DNA of 64,000 nucleotides from Enchytraeus crypticus (GCA_905160935.1 CAJHZI010000813.1:248001-312000), one strand, 5' to 3'; positions 1 through 11,172 are shown, counted from the stretch's first letter. Translations and numbers: made by a program. The notes: generated from the letters alone by a model not told the origin.

Positions 1-140
1 TGGTGCATTTGCACAATAATATCTGCACAAATGGCCGAATAATCTCCAATGAAAGTGGGACTGGTAGAAATTTTCAGGTATTTTTCACTCTAAAACAGAC
101 ATTTCGAAATGCACAAAAATAAGTGCAGATGCAATGTATA
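1..140 (-). repeat. Inverted copy of the 187-bp tandem repeat
   Basis: This edge of the window reads as the reverse complement of the unit tandemly repeated at 3950-4575. Shared landmarks are GGCCGAATAATCTCC, the TTTCGAAATGCAC stretch and the TGCACAAATGG start. It is truncated by the window edge, so its full length is unknown. Together with the later array it makes a large inverted repeat spanning about 4.5 kb. Confidence 0.8.
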
Positions 141-189
141 GCTTCGTATTGATTTATTTGATAGTTAAAGAATTAAATAATGTTCCCCG

Positions 190-467
190 TGTTGTGTCCG
201 GGTTGTTTGTAGAATTGACCAATCGGTGACTGCACGTGTCGTAGAAGGCGACTGAAGCACTAAGATCCATACCAACGTCAGAGAGGGCATTCGGTTGGTG
301 AGCGCAGAGGCTCCAGAAATTGCTACAAAAATTTTAACGAATGGAAAAGCCTCAAATAGGGGATTGACTGATGATATGCTGTAGGACAGAGAGGAGTTGA
401 TACAGTCTATTCATATCCCGACCTTAGTTAAGCTGAGATTCAGGGGAGGATGATGATGATGATGATT
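190..467 (+). repeat. LINE/SINE 3' end with (GAT)n tail, copy 1
   Basis: The stretch ends in CCCGACCTTAGTTAAGCTG followed by a GATGATGATGATGATGATT tail. The same sequence, diverged, lies at 26265-26505 with the same simple-repeat tail, and both copies are preceded by a GGTTGGTGAGCGC / GGTTGGAGAGCGC block. Trinucleotide tails of this kind are typical of 3' ends of non-LTR retrotransposons and SINEs that borrow them. No coding sequence is kept, so the parent clade is unknown. Confidence 0.6.
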
Positions 468-510
468 AAAGATTTAAAAAATTTAATAAAAATATTAATG
501 TGACATAAGG

Positions 511-615
511 TCATCAATCAATTAATCAGGAAGAATTTAACGTCTAGTTCCTCGTCATAAGGGACGTCTCTTGCAGACTATAGACACACAGGAGCCAAAA
601 AACCTGAAGATGTAG
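511..615 (-). repeat. L2-type LINE 3' tail, copy 1
   Basis: Reverse complement of the 3' end of the L2-type element at 59260-60575. The shared core is AATTTAACGTC-GGTTCCTCG followed by GGGACGTCTCTTGCAGACT. The CAATCAATTAATCA run on its left is the element's TGATT tail seen from the other strand. The copy is a 5'-truncated stub of about 100 bp. Confidence 0.75.
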
Positions 616-667
616 CCTGAGTTCACGGACATAGGCGTAACCACGACCGAAAATCTGGGGGGGACAC

Positions 668-737
668 AATCATTGGCGTATCCACGGGGGGGAGCGGGAG
701 TCTGCCCCCCCTTTAGGCCCCCCGATAAAAAATGAAA
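668..737 (+). repeat. End of MULE-like MITE (GCGGATCCAGG family)
   Basis: Reads GCGTATCCACGGGGGG, then a C-rich run, TTTAGGCC and CCCGATAAAAAA, matching the left end of the complete element at 13065-13779 (GCGGATCCAGGGGGG ... TTAGGCCTGACGATAAAAAA). No right end is present here, so this is a fragment. Confidence 0.5.
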
Positions 738-741
738 TCAA

Positions 742-937
742 AGCTGTCAAACAATTCAAGCCCCTCAAGAAGTCAACCAATTAAAATCGTCAACCCATCA
801 AAGAGTCTGCTCAGTTTACAACAATGAAGAATCCGTCCTTGTGTACAGCTATAATACATAATCACTCTGTAATAAGTAATAATAATGTTTTTGATAAACC
901 ATTGCAATAACCAACAATAAATAAATAATTGCAATTG
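742..937 (+). repeat. 195-bp dispersed repeat, copy 1
   Basis: Nearly the same sequence recurs at 7240-7427, including AAGCTGTCAAACAATTCAA, GAATCCGTCCTTGTGTACAG and TTTTTGATAAACCATTGCAA. The copies differ by scattered substitutions and small indels. No open reading frame or terminal repeat was found, so the family is unassigned. Confidence 0.75.
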
Positions 938-1199
938 CATTGTTGGGTTCTCCAATCTTCTCTCCGTTATAGGAGTTCGGAAATGGAGTCGTGGGTTCGA
1001 TTTTTCCAACTCTTCATGCTTTGGCGGTATTAATCTTGAGAATGCAAGGATCTCTTGCTCATATAGCCAGTTAGAGGCTAAATCAATGAGACTGGAGCTG
1101 CTATGAACAGAACTCAAGCTTATTCGTTCAATGTATGATAGTTTATAGTATGTGTTTATTATTTGTGATTATTTCTTTAAATTCTATCTAAATTGAATA

Positions 1200-3110
1200 T
1201 TGACACAAAAACTAGTGATTTATTATTTTAAACGATTTATTATTAACAAAGAAACCCGACAGCAATATAACGAGTTAAAACATTAAACATAATGATAGAA
1301 TCGAATATTAAACGAACACTACGCAACAATTAATAAAAACCAGAAATAGGCGATAAATATAAGGTCAGTCTACTTATAATCAGTTCGCTAAATGTCTGTA
1401 TTTGCAATAGAATAAGAGATAGAAAATGGGAAACGAGTTATTGGCTTCAAGGCATTTCTCGCTTATATGATTTGATACTTTCCCTCTTTTCTTCTATATT
1501 ATGACTGTTAACACGTGAAGTGTTATTTTACAGTCGTTTAGCTGAATCTAAGGCAAAGACGCTTAACTAGACTCAGGCACTAGTAAATCGCGCTTCCCGG
1601 AGAATTCAGGATTGTAGTCGTTTAGCTGAATTCTATGAAAGAAACATTTATCTTGATTAGGCACTAGAAAATTAGTGTTCTTCGTAGAAATTCGCTATTT
1701 CCTGATTCTGTCTTCCTCTTCAATCTTCAATCTTCACTTCTTTCTTCTATCTTCACTTCTTTCTTCTATCTTTACTACTTTCTTCTATCTTCACTTCCTT
1801 CTGCTATCTTCACTGCCTACACCAAATGTTGTAATGCAGCTATTTCTACCTAAATTGACAAGGAAACGCATTATCTAGATCCAACTCTAGTAATCGGCGT
1901 TTCTTGTACAATCAAGGATTTATACTTTCAATGAATTGAGATATTGAAATGGTGTCGTGATTAACCGACCTATAGAGAGTTAGACGACAATTCCAAACAA
2001 TCCCGTGAGGCACAATCGTTCTAATATAGATTTCGTAGTTATCGTGCTAACTATAACCGACCTATAGAAGGTGTATAGTAGCAGTACTTCCTACGAATAC
2101 AGTCAGAAATTCCGAAGCTTGTATGAAATCTACTAGTTTATGTGTTTGTCGCAATAATTCATTAAGAATTATATTTAGACAAGTTCAGCTAGGAATTCCG
2201 TACATGCCAGAGTTCAGAAGTGAACTAAAATTCTATAGCCTGTTCTCTGGTAATATAGTATTGATTGAGGCCATGCTCAACAGCCAATCAGAATCAAGCT
2301 CTTCATAAGCATTTCTCCACCCAACCCCCACGAGTGGTTGCGTTGCATGCATGTATCTTATGCATAAAATTTTTATTATTGCTTTACATAATCTACTGTT
2401 TTTACTGAATGTCATATCATATTTAATTTAGCATCAGTTTTTACATGAATACACCAATAAGCAAAGATCATATCTCAATATATGAAGGTTAAACTTCTAA
2501 TAACATGTTAATTTGCATTTCCTCATTACTTATTTTAATATTCTCGTTTCATAACCTTGCAATTCTAACGCAAAATAAGTTTTAATGAACATACGCTGAA
2601 ATAAATACAATTCTTGATGCACAAAGGTCAATTTAAACATCTAAATAGAAACATGAGTGCAAATAAAATTTATTCCAAACATATGGGTGAGAAATAAAAT
2701 ATGTGACACATTTAGTTGCGCTACATTACAGTGAAACGTCAAATCATCTTTTATTCCCACCTTACTTTAAGATTAAATTACAAATTATATATCAGTTTAC
2801 AATATACAATTTATTAAAATATCTCTCAATGCACAACTAGCGATTTGAAATAATACACATCTTGTCTATGGTACAGTTCAGAGCAATTTACAGTAATTTT
2901 TAATAGTAAATATAACTCGAGATAAATTGTTAAGTGCTATAAATTTAAGCCACTACTTGTAATAGTGCAGCAAAAGATAAATATTCCCGCTCTCACAGAG
3001 CCAACCATGAATATTGAATACAATTTTAATTTCTCAAATAACTATAAGTATATCACAAACTGAATAAAAAATAGCACTAGAATAGCTTCAAAGTACATAA
3101 ACCGGATTTC
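1200..3110. other. Mostly unassigned AT-rich stretch
   Basis: No gene was recognised. There are two or three diverged direct copies of a roughly 85-bp block beginning AGTCGTTTAGCTGAAT (about 1531 and 1617). A pyrimidine-rich tandem of a 19-bp unit, CTTCTATCTTCACTTCTTT, lies at about 1735-1812. AACCGACCTATAGA occurs twice, near 1964 and 2054. The short open frames here show no domain features. Confidence 0.5.
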
Positions 3111-3117
3111 TTATAGC

Positions 3118-3365
3118 ATGACAGGAGAAAGTGGTAAATAGATATGTTATCCGTTTACTGATCAGGAATCTCGGAGTTCAAATCATAGACTCACCCGTCA
3201 CAGACATGCTTTAGCAATCAGCTTAGCTGCAAAACGTAGTAAAAGATATACCAGTAAATTGCTTATACACCGTGCAACGTTCCCATTTTGGGAACATAAC
3301 AAGTTTTGAAGAATATCTTTTAAAGTAGACTATATACATACCTGTTACTACAGTATTTGAAAGAG
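3118..3365 (+). repeat. 250-bp dispersed repeat, copy 1
   Basis: Matches 7432-7675 closely. Shared segments include ATGACAGGAGAAAGTGGTAA, CATGCTTTAGCAATCAGCTT and a central imperfect palindrome CGTTCCCATTTTGGGAAC. The same palindrome in reverse context occurs at 3614-3650 and, decayed, at 5773-5800, so the family probably has inverted termini of which only parts survive. No coding capacity. Confidence 0.7.
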
Positions 3366-3949
3366 CACATATTTTGCTATAAAATAATGCAAAAGTTATA
3401 ATTTTACAAAAATTATTTAATACTAAATTAATTTTTAGAAAATAAAAATTAAGAAATTGAAAAATGGGTCAGATTTTGTTTCTGTAAACTTAGAAATTTG
3501 AACAAGCCCTTAACAAATTATATATTTTTAGAACGTTTTATCCAATCTTAATAGCCATCCATCCTGATTCAATAGTTATGCGTTAGAATAGTCGAGTAAT
3601 ATGCAATGACTTCCATGTTCCCAAAATGGGAACGTTGGACTGTAAACGGTTAATACTAGATAGTTAAGGAATGAATAAATGAATGATTGATTGAATACAA
3701 TAATTAATTTATCTATCTACATGTATGTTTTTATATTTGTATCTACTTATGCATCTATGCCTGCCTGCCGTCCGGCCATCAGTCCTCCTAACCCCCTCCC
3801 TCCTTAGCTCACTCCCTCCCATCCATGAACTATAAATTACAGTCACGGACCGAACAAACATCCTATTCTGTGGTCCAACGGCGACTTGTGAGATCGAAGG
3901 CAGCATCAGCGACGCAGGTTTCCTATAAACGCACCACATTGTAGGTGGA

Positions 3950-4575
3950 TAATGTACAATTTATGTGCAACTTAACTGGTGCCCATTTTTTATCTGCATT
4001 TATTTTTGTACAGATTGCAGCTGCACTTATTTTGGTGCACTTAGAAATGTCTGTTATACAGTGAAAATTGCAAGAAAATCTCTACCAGTCCCAATTTTAT
4101 AGGAGATTATTCGGCCATTTGTGCAGATATTATTGTGCAAATGCACCGGTGTGTAGCTGAATGGTGTTCATTTTGTGTGCAATTTAAATGGTGCACATCG
4201 TTTATCTGCACTTATTTTTATGCACTTCGAAATGTCTATTTTACAGTGAAAATTACAAGAAAATCTCTACAAGTCCCACTTTTATTGGAGATTATTCGGC
4301 CATTTGTGCAGATACTTCTGTGCAAATACACCAGATTGTAGATAGGTAGATAGTGTTCATTTTGTGTGCAATTTAAATGGTCCACAGATTGCATCTGCAA
4401 TTTTTTCTGTGCACTTCGAAATGTGTGTTTTACAGTGAAAGTTGCAAGAAATTCTCTACCAGTCCCACTTTTATTGGAGATTATTCGTCTATTTATGCAG
4501 ATATTACTGTGCAAATGCACCAGATTGTAGGTAGATAGTGTTCATTTTGTGTGCAATTTAAATGGTGCATTTCGG
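3950..4575 (+). repeat. Tandem repeat, unit about 187 bp
   Basis: Three full units plus a partial one. The marker GTGCAAATGCACC recurs at about 4135, 4320 and 4509, a spacing of 185-189 bp. Each unit carries GCACTTCGAAATGT, TTTACAGTGAAAATT and ATTATTCGGCCATTTG. Open frames through it are by-products of the repeat. An inverted copy sits at 1-140. Confidence 0.85.
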
Positions 4576-5099
4576 ATTCTTAGTTTGTTCTAAGTTTGGT
4601 TTTGAAGTTGAATTTTAGAAAAACACCTTAATTTCGAATGTGAATGTCAAACTAGAATACAGGACATAATTTCGCTACAATATACCTGTTCCAATTTCGT
4701 ACCATTAATATATATGTACACGTACAATATTGACTTCACCTCTATTTTGGGACACTCATCCATTTTATCCTTTTGTTGCCTTTGCAAAACTAGCAGTCAG
4801 TTATTTTGCATGAGTATCTAAATCTATACAAACTCATAAGGGGGGGGGGGGGTGTGATTTACCCATCGCCCCATCAGGGATCCACCACTGTGTTCCCCTA
4901 CTACCAAATATAGATCGACGCCACTGACGAATATTAAAGTATTCATTAGCTATCTTGATTAAGTGCATTACTGCTAAAAGAGGAGGAATGATTTTACGAG
5001 TAGAAGTATTATTATAATTCATTATTGGCGACTAGAAAAAGAGAACAGGACACTTGGAAAATGGTAACGTCACTGACTGAAAGGCTACTTTTCAGACTA
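4576..5099. other. No feature recognised
   Basis: AT-rich sequence with a G run near 4842-4852. No domain-bearing frame, terminal repeat or RNA gene was seen. Confidence 0.4.
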
Positions 5100-5650
5100 A
5101 TAAGCGTAGGCCACGCCTTCTAACTCCTCGTAAAAGTGTGACGATTCATAGTCAAGGTTGAACGATATAATTAATTTGGTTGAATGTCTTAATAGCGTGG
5201 GGGCAACGACTTGAAGTTTTAAATGACAGATCAATCAATAAATCAATCAATAAGAATTTAACGTCCGGTTCATCGCCGTAAGGCAATGTCAGGGACGTCT
5301 CTTGCAGACACTACACAAACTACACAAACAGATCCAGAGGTGAATTGAATCCTCGTGTATTCGAATCCCAGCCGCGCTGATCTGAGAGTAAAATCTTGGA
5401 CATTCACTGGACTGGTTACACGGAAAATGGTCTAAAATGCCAAACGGTTTAAACATGTAGTATTAAAAAATGATTGATATCAACATACAGTTGATCATTT
5501 TATTTATAATGCGTGTTTTTTTACTTACTTTTTATAGCCAACAGGGAATAAGTTAACCGACACTAGAAGGTTAAGGCTGGACGCAGTTTGTTGACACACA
5601 AGTGCTGATTTTGTTTTGTCGATCCTAGCTGTTTAATCTTAACCGTTTAG
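5100..5650 (+). repeat. 260-bp unit relative, split by a 365-bp insertion
   Basis: The left part (about 5128-5169, GTGACGATTCATAGTCAAGG ... GAACGATATA) and right part (about 5537-5650, GCCAACAGGGA ... GACGCAGTTTGTTGACACAC) are contiguous in the tandem units at 7671-8222. The 365 bp between them hold an L2-type tail and a tRNA-like block. The junctions share only a short TATA, so a target duplication is not proven. Confidence 0.6.
5229..5330 (-). repeat. L2-type LINE 3' tail, copy 2
   Basis: CAATCAATAAATCAATCAAT tail followed by AAGAATTTAACGTCCGGTTC and AGGGACGTCTCTTGCAGAC, the reverse complement of the 3' end of the L2-type element at 59260-60575. It is followed at about 5345-5385 by a B-box-like GTATTCGAATCCC, so this could instead be a SINE that borrowed the LINE tail. 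Confidence 0.7.
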
Positions 5651-6165
5651 AGTCAGGACATAGACAGAGTTAACATATATGGCTAACTTTTGGATATGTT
5701 ATACAATTTTGGCTCCCATAACAGCATCTGTAAACATCTTGACAAATTTTTTACATTTTCTGTGAAAATTTTTATGTTCCCAAAAAGGAAACGTTGGACT
5801 GTGCATAGGCCACGACGTGTTCAGTGATACAATGTTAATATAGCTTGAAATATTTGTACAAATTTCTCTAATTCAAGAGTTGAGTAAGAGAAAACATGAA
5901 ACCTAAACATTCCTTACAAAAATCCCGATCAAATGAGTCGTATTTCCTACCTATATCAATACATTTATTACAATATATATCAGTCTAATATGTCTTATTC
6001 TCTAGCTACATTATATCTAAACATTCTTACAAAATATCCCAATAATAAAATAATATCAACACTATCATTTATTCTCTAATTACAGTCTGTAGTCATGATA
6101 CCTTACAGTTGTGTAACGTACTACATGTCCAATAACAGTGCTACTGCTACGCAACTGGCTGATTA

Positions 6166-6985
6166 TTATGGCCTGGTGTTGTACAGCCCAGAACAGAGTT
6201 TATGCTGGTGTTTCTTGCATTTCACACACTGCAGGTGAGTATTGGTCATACAAAAAGTGCATCTTCCCTGACTGGCGCTTTCCAAATGGTGGTTCACTCC
6301 ATCATATCGGATGTCGTTGAGTGTAGGAGCTGTTGGGCCACCAAGTCGTATGCGTGCCTGCTGTGACCTCAACAGTGCCATCGTCACTTTTCTTCTAAAC
6401 CGTATGTTAGTGTGCTGTCGGGATGCAGATATTGGTAGAACCTGAAAGCACAATTACTGCCATGTTTAGGCCGTTGCTAAACAGATTCCACCACCACTTC
6501 TTAGAACGGAGCCTTGGCCGATACGAAGCCAGCATCATATCTAACACATCAACCCCACCCATTCCTTCGTTGTACTTTCTGATGAGATCAGGCTGTGTTA
6601 CTTTAGTTTCCTTTACACCCTTTACTCTCCTTTCCGCTGAATGTACTGGTGTAACGCCTAGATGGTTGCTGGAAACAGTGACTACAGAATTGTCGTTCCA
6701 CCGTACGAAGAGTACCTGTCTATCAGATCTGTAGTCAAAGTGGCCTCGGTTGGTCTTATTCATTTGAGGTATGGTCATCAAAGGCCAATTGTTGCACCTG
6801 TTATCATTCGCAGTGCCACAGGCCCTAAAACCTTTGTCACTGAGATCAGACATAAGTTGATGACTTGTGAAGAAATTGTCGAAATGGACTACCTGGCAAG
6901 CTGGCTGGTCGACAACTTCCAACAATCCAAGCCTTATATACCCTGCAGACACACCCCTGTCATCAAGCAACCTCCCCCCCCCCAC
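6166..6985 (-). pseudogene. piggyBac-type transposase, C-terminal part, broken
   Basis: The transposase would cut and paste DNA at TTAA sites. The upstream frame (6407-6985, 192 aa) carries the piggyBac signatures HFDNFFTS, a VRWNDNSVV strand, KYNEGMGGVD and RSKKWWW. The downstream frame (6166-6453, 95 aa) carries IRYDGVNHH and a C-terminal cysteine cluster (RCTFC ... CVKC-KKHQH-KLC) typical of the family's zinc finger. The Asp residues of FDN and GGVD match the second and third family catalytic positions. The N-terminal half with the first Asp is missing, and a frameshift in the 47-bp overlap separates the two frames. No TTAA-flanked ends were found. The fold assignment is firm; activity is not expected. 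Confidence 0.85.
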
Positions 6986-7064
6986 CGTATTAAAGGTGGC
7001 TTTACATGATTAAAGGATTATATCTAAATTCCTTTAAGTTAATTCAAAATTCTGTTAGTGTTTT

Positions 7065-7104
7065 TGAAGCCGTGAACCAGCTAGACAGCTGGTTCACGGC
7101 TTCA
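7065..7104. repeat. Perfect hairpin, 18-bp arms, 4-nt loop
   Basis: GAAGCCGTGAACCAGCT, loop AGAC, then AGCTGGTTCACGGCTTC; one further base pair extends it outward. A GC-rich perfect inverted repeat in AT-rich surroundings, 80 bp beyond the piggyBac remnant. It may be a transposon tip or a foldback; no role is shown. Confidence 0.8.
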
Positions 7105-7239
7105 CTGGAGAAACCCAGTAAACTTAATTGGTCTTTTTGATTCGTCACTAGAGAATCCCACGGGACGGATTCTTTCATCTTTCCTTTATTCACGGCTTAG
7201 TAACCACGGCAGTTAGGCGTTGTTGTTAATTAAGTTAAC

Positions 7240-7427
7240 AAGCTGTCAAACAATTCAAACCCCTCAAGACGTCAACCAATTAAAATCGTCAACTCACCAA
7301 AGAATCTGCTCAGTTTACAACCCTGAAGAATCCGTCCTTGTGTACAGCTATAATACATAATCACTATAATAAGTAATGTTTTTGATAAACCATTGCAATA
7401 AACCAACAATAAATAGATAATAGTAAT
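7240..7427 (+). repeat. 195-bp dispersed repeat, copy 2
   Basis: Second copy of the block at 742-937, running directly into the 250-bp repeat at 7432. In copy 1 the same block is followed by different sequence, so the two families are independent. Confidence 0.75.
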
Positions 7428-7431
7428 TACA

Positions 7432-7675
7432 TGACAGGAGAAAGTGGTAAATGGGTATGTTATCCGTTGACGGATCAGGAATTTCGTGGTTCAAATCATA
7501 GACTCACCCGTCGCAGACATGCTTTAGCAATCAGCTTAGCTGCAAAAAGTAGTAAAAGATATACCAGTAAATTGCTTATACACAGTCCAACGTTCCCATT
7601 TTGGGAACATAACATGTTTTGAAGAATATCTTTTAAAGTAGACAATATACAATACCTTTTACTACAGTATTCTAC
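7432..7675 (+). repeat. 250-bp dispersed repeat, copy 2
   Basis: Direct copy of 3118-3365, ending at the start of the 260-bp tandem array. It contains the CGTTCCCATTTTGGGAAC palindrome. Confidence 0.7.
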
Positions 7676-8222
7676 GGGATAAATACCAATATAAATGTCG
7701 ATTCATCGTAAGAGTGGGCCGATTCATTGTCAAGGTTGAACGATATAGCCAGTAGGAAATAAGGAAACAGACACTAGAAGGTGAAGGCCGGACGCAGTTT
7801 GCTGACACACAAATGCTGTTTTTGTATTGACGATCCTAGCAGTTTGATCTTAAAAGCACAAACTAATCGTTTTCAATGTGATTCTTTCTTATTAGAATAT
7901 AGGAAATGGTAAAATGCTTTGGAGCCGTATGTATATCATCAGCTTCTACGGGGTAAATACCAATATCAATGTCGATTCATCGTAAGTGTGACGATTCATT
8001 GTCAAAGTTGAACGATATAGCCAATAGGAAATACGGAAACAGAGACTAGAAGGTGAAGGCCGGACGCAGTTTGTTGACACACAAATGCTGTTTTAGTATT
8101 GATGATCCTAGCAGTTTGATCTTAAAAGCACAAAAATAATCGTTTTCAATGGGTTTCTTTATTAGAAGACAGGAAATGGTGAAATTCCATATTTAATCAG
8201 CAGCTTCTACTGGGTAAATGCC
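7671..8222 (+). repeat. Tandem array, unit 261-274 bp
   Basis: Two full units and the start of a third. TTCTACGGG/TTCTACTGGG-type starts fall at about 7671, 7945 and 8206. Each unit contains GACGCAGTTTG, TTGACACACAAATGCTG and GATCCTAGCAGTTTGATCTT. The third unit is cut after AATATAAAT by the hAT-like terminus at 8232. Confidence 0.8.
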
Positions 8223-8420
8223 AATATAAATTAGAGATGGGAATCGAACCGAACCCGAACCGAACCCTAAAAGCTAGAATTTTGACCGAACCGAACTCGA
8301 ACCCAGACTCTAACCGAACCCAGACTCTGGCCGAACCGAACCGAGACTCTGGCCGAACCCGAACCAGACTTCCTCTAAACCGACTGAACCAAACTCTTGC
8401 AGTTCCTTTCTTCTTCACCA

Positions 8421-9420
8421 GGCTGACATTAAATAAAGATACATAGACATTAAAGAAAAATACAAATATATTAGTTTTTGCATTTACATGTCTTACAGTA
8501 TATAACAGCATATCTTCAGGTAAGGCTGGTGGTTGCGGCTACATCCATGTATCGTTCTTTCCTTCAGTTCTCATTTATTGAACAGTGTTTATTTATCTTT
8601 TAACTTGATTCACGTCGTATAGTTGTTTTTTATTTTTCCTTTATATATAGTTACAACACAGAAGCAATTTTATAACTATTTCAATTCTTTCTATTATAGC
8701 ACCTTCATTAAAGAATATCCATAGTAACACTCGGTTTCTGAAAACAAAACATAAACTAAGCATTAATACAAAATAAAACGATTAATTAATCAATTATAAA
8801 ATAAAAATATAGAAACTGTCCAGAGCAATTATATAAACTAAAAACAAACCGACATTGCATTCTTCAATAATCTAATAGTCAATCCTTTCCTATAGTTTCC
8901 AAATTCAGTTCTTCTCAACTAATACGACTACACGTATTTAATATACCTTTAGAGGCATGTTTAGACATACAAAGTTAGTAATTTAAGGAAATAATACATT
9001 ATTGTTACGATTAACTTTTCATGACAACACATGTACATTGCTGTATATCGTTTTTAATCGATTTTATATATTTCAGGAAATATCGAAATATTGTGCATAT
9101 TATAAGCACATAAATACATCGAAATGTACGTAGTATATTCCTTATTCGAATACGCGAATATTTACTGACCAAATACAAGTTTTTGCTCCCATTTAAAAGG
9201 ATAATCGTCACACTTTAGACGACATAAAAATCAAGCGATTATTGCTTTCAATAAATAAACAGGAAAGAGAATTAGTGACAAAGTTAACCTTCTAAGGAGA
9301 ACCGCATCACTTCATAACTAACAAAGTGGATAACAACAACATGAACTAAGTTGACAACAACAACTTTACTTTTAGAGACTCTCCTCTAACACTGGTTCCG
9401 ACACAAATTTTAAAATGGTA
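8421..9420. other. No gene recognised
   Basis: AT-rich stretch between the left hAT-like terminus and a LINE fragment. Short open frames only; no recognisable domain or repeat partner within the window. Confidence 0.4.
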
Positions 9421-9426
9421 GGGGTA

Positions 9427-9560
9427 CAAAGGAATGGTAGCGGGAAGCGAGACGGGCCTACAGAAAATAATGGATAGTCTGAATGATACGGCATTGAAAT
9501 ATGGAATGAAGATTAAACATCAAAAGAGACAAAAGTGATGAGAGTATTTCATAAAAATCT
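9427..9560 (+). mobile_element. Family-A LINE fragment (RT C-terminal region)
   Basis: AATGGATAGTCTGAATGATA and GGAATGAAGATTAA correspond to the start of the family-A fragment at 53771 (ATGGATAGGCTGAGTGATGC ... GGCATGAAGATTAATA). The coded peptide is MDSLNDTALKYGMKI against MDRLSDAALRYGMKI there. Only about 130 bp survive, so the assignment rests on this match. Confidence 0.65.
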
Positions 9561-9829
9561 GAAAATGCTTGGAGTTTTTCTTGTTAAATTCAAATTAGGA
9601 ATTTTTTCAAATTATAGTGTGCTACTTTAATATTTTTGCAGCCAGATTTACAAATAATTATATTTGAAAAAAGTCTATGTGTTAGACTATCTAGAGTAAA
9701 TAATTTTGCACCATAGCAATGCAATAATTTCATAACTATTTTCGTAACTTCATAATTGATCTGAGAGTTTCAAATCTGAAACCCTAAGGTAAATTATGAA
9801 GCTTATTACTGGCCAGTTGATAGCAAACG

Positions 9830-11172
9830 GTGTAACTTATGATCATTTTTCTATGGAAGTACACGTGTTTACCAAATCATCTTTATTTGACAATTTTATT
9901 GCAATGAACACGCCTTGTTCATAATTTATATATTAATAAATAAATATATTTTAGATAGAGTGCAGATATTACAGAGCAGTTATTTATAAATAATAAGTGA
10001 CGTAGGGTTTTTCCACAGATTGATAATAGATGATATAAGCCGAGGTTATAGGTGGGTATAGCTAGATTACTACGAAGGGTATTTCCAAAGTGACGCATCT
10101 GCGTCGTAAATTAGCTAAGCGAAGAAGCGCTGTGATTCGATAGAAGCGTTTGACATCGATTGACAGCGTTGTATATAAGGAGAAGCTAGATACAGTAGAA
10201 GCAAGTTGGGGCCGGGGGCCTACTTGGTTCGTCTGAGTAGGTTCCCAGGAGGGCGGCTCCGATAGGGCTATACGGTGTACAACGTGTAGTACTCATAAAG
10301 GATCGAGTCTCAATGATCCCTTCTCTTACTGACTCCCTACGGGATAGGTAAGGGGGCCCCTCAGGTTGGCTAATGTTCCAAGCCGCGAAGGCTAATAGGA
10401 GGCGAGAGAGTTCGGTGTCCCCTGGGTAGGCCCAGGTAAGAGCCTGGTAGTCCACGGCAATACTCGGGTCGAGTCCGTCTCTGCGGGTATTTGCTAAGCG
10501 CCTGGGTCGAGTGTGTCTCTGCAGGCGGGAGGCTGGTAGTTCATGACAATACTCGGGTCGAGTTCGTCTCTGCGGGTATTTGCTAAGCGCCTGGGTCGAG
10601 TGTGTCTCTGCAGGCGGGAGGCTGGTAGTCCGCGGCATTACCTGGGTCGAGTTCGTCTCTGCAGGTATTTGCTAAGCGTCCGGGTCGAGTTCGTCTCTGC
10701 AGGCGGGAGTAGGATTACCAATTACCAGTTGACTATCAACGAATTTCTCATCGACTACACGGAAGGCCAATTATACTACCTTGAGCAAAGACGGGAGTTG
10801 AAACTACGGAAAGACCAATATAGGAAAAGAGATAGGGAAGAATAAGTCTAAAAAGGGATGTAGGGAAGTTGTAATAGGATAAAGAAGATAAAGTTCGTCG
10901 CAGTTAAAACAACCAATCATATAATTATCAACTACAACCAGTCAGAAAACCAAGAAGCATGGCAGAAACTCAATCGTAATTGCCTAAAATATAGCAGACG
11001 CGGAGTACGCTTCTACTCCCGACTCGGGGACAGCGCACGCACGCTCTTGCAACCCCGTTCGTTACAAATGGTGTCAGAAGTGGGATTTCGTATAAGAAAA
11101 TCTCTACCCTCGCTGTAACACGGGAGGCCTCGCCGGCCGCGCACGCACTCGCAACCCCGTTCGTTACACTTA
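9830..11172 (+). mobile_element. Ty3/Gypsy-type LTR fossil with primer-binding site
   Basis: An LTR-like end, GCAACCCCGTTCGTTACA, stops at 11066. After 2 nt comes TGGTGTCAGAAGTGGGAT (11069-11086), which matches the complement of a tRNA-Leu 3' end, a priming site used by many Ty3/Gypsy elements. The same LTR-like end recurs at 11168, so the element looks collapsed, with almost no internal region. A TATATAAGG promoter-like box lies at about 10172. A TGTAAC near 9831 pairs with the terminal GTTACA, but the 5' boundary is uncertain. No coding region remains in this fossil. Confidence 0.5.
10444..10710 (+). repeat. GC-rich 89-bp tandem repeat
   Basis: CTGGTAG recurs at 10444, 10533 and 10622, exactly 89 bp apart. 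Each unit contains CTCGGGTCGAG, GGTATTTGCTAAGCG and a half-unit echo GGGTCGAGTGTGTCTCTGCA. It lies inside the LTR-like region, where internal tandem repeats are common. The long open frames across it (10186-10638 minus, 10543-10845 plus) show no known domain. Confidence 0.85.

Noticed and set aside
3274-7610. CGTTCCCATTTTGGGAAC palindromes as the termini of the piggyBac remnant
   Set aside because: The copies on either side of the transposase face the wrong way relative to the pair at 3274/3650, and no TTAA flanks match.
10186-10845. Long open frames on both strands in GC-rich DNA
   Set aside because: They cross the 89-bp tandem array; the peptides show no recognisable domain and the frames arise from the repeat's composition.
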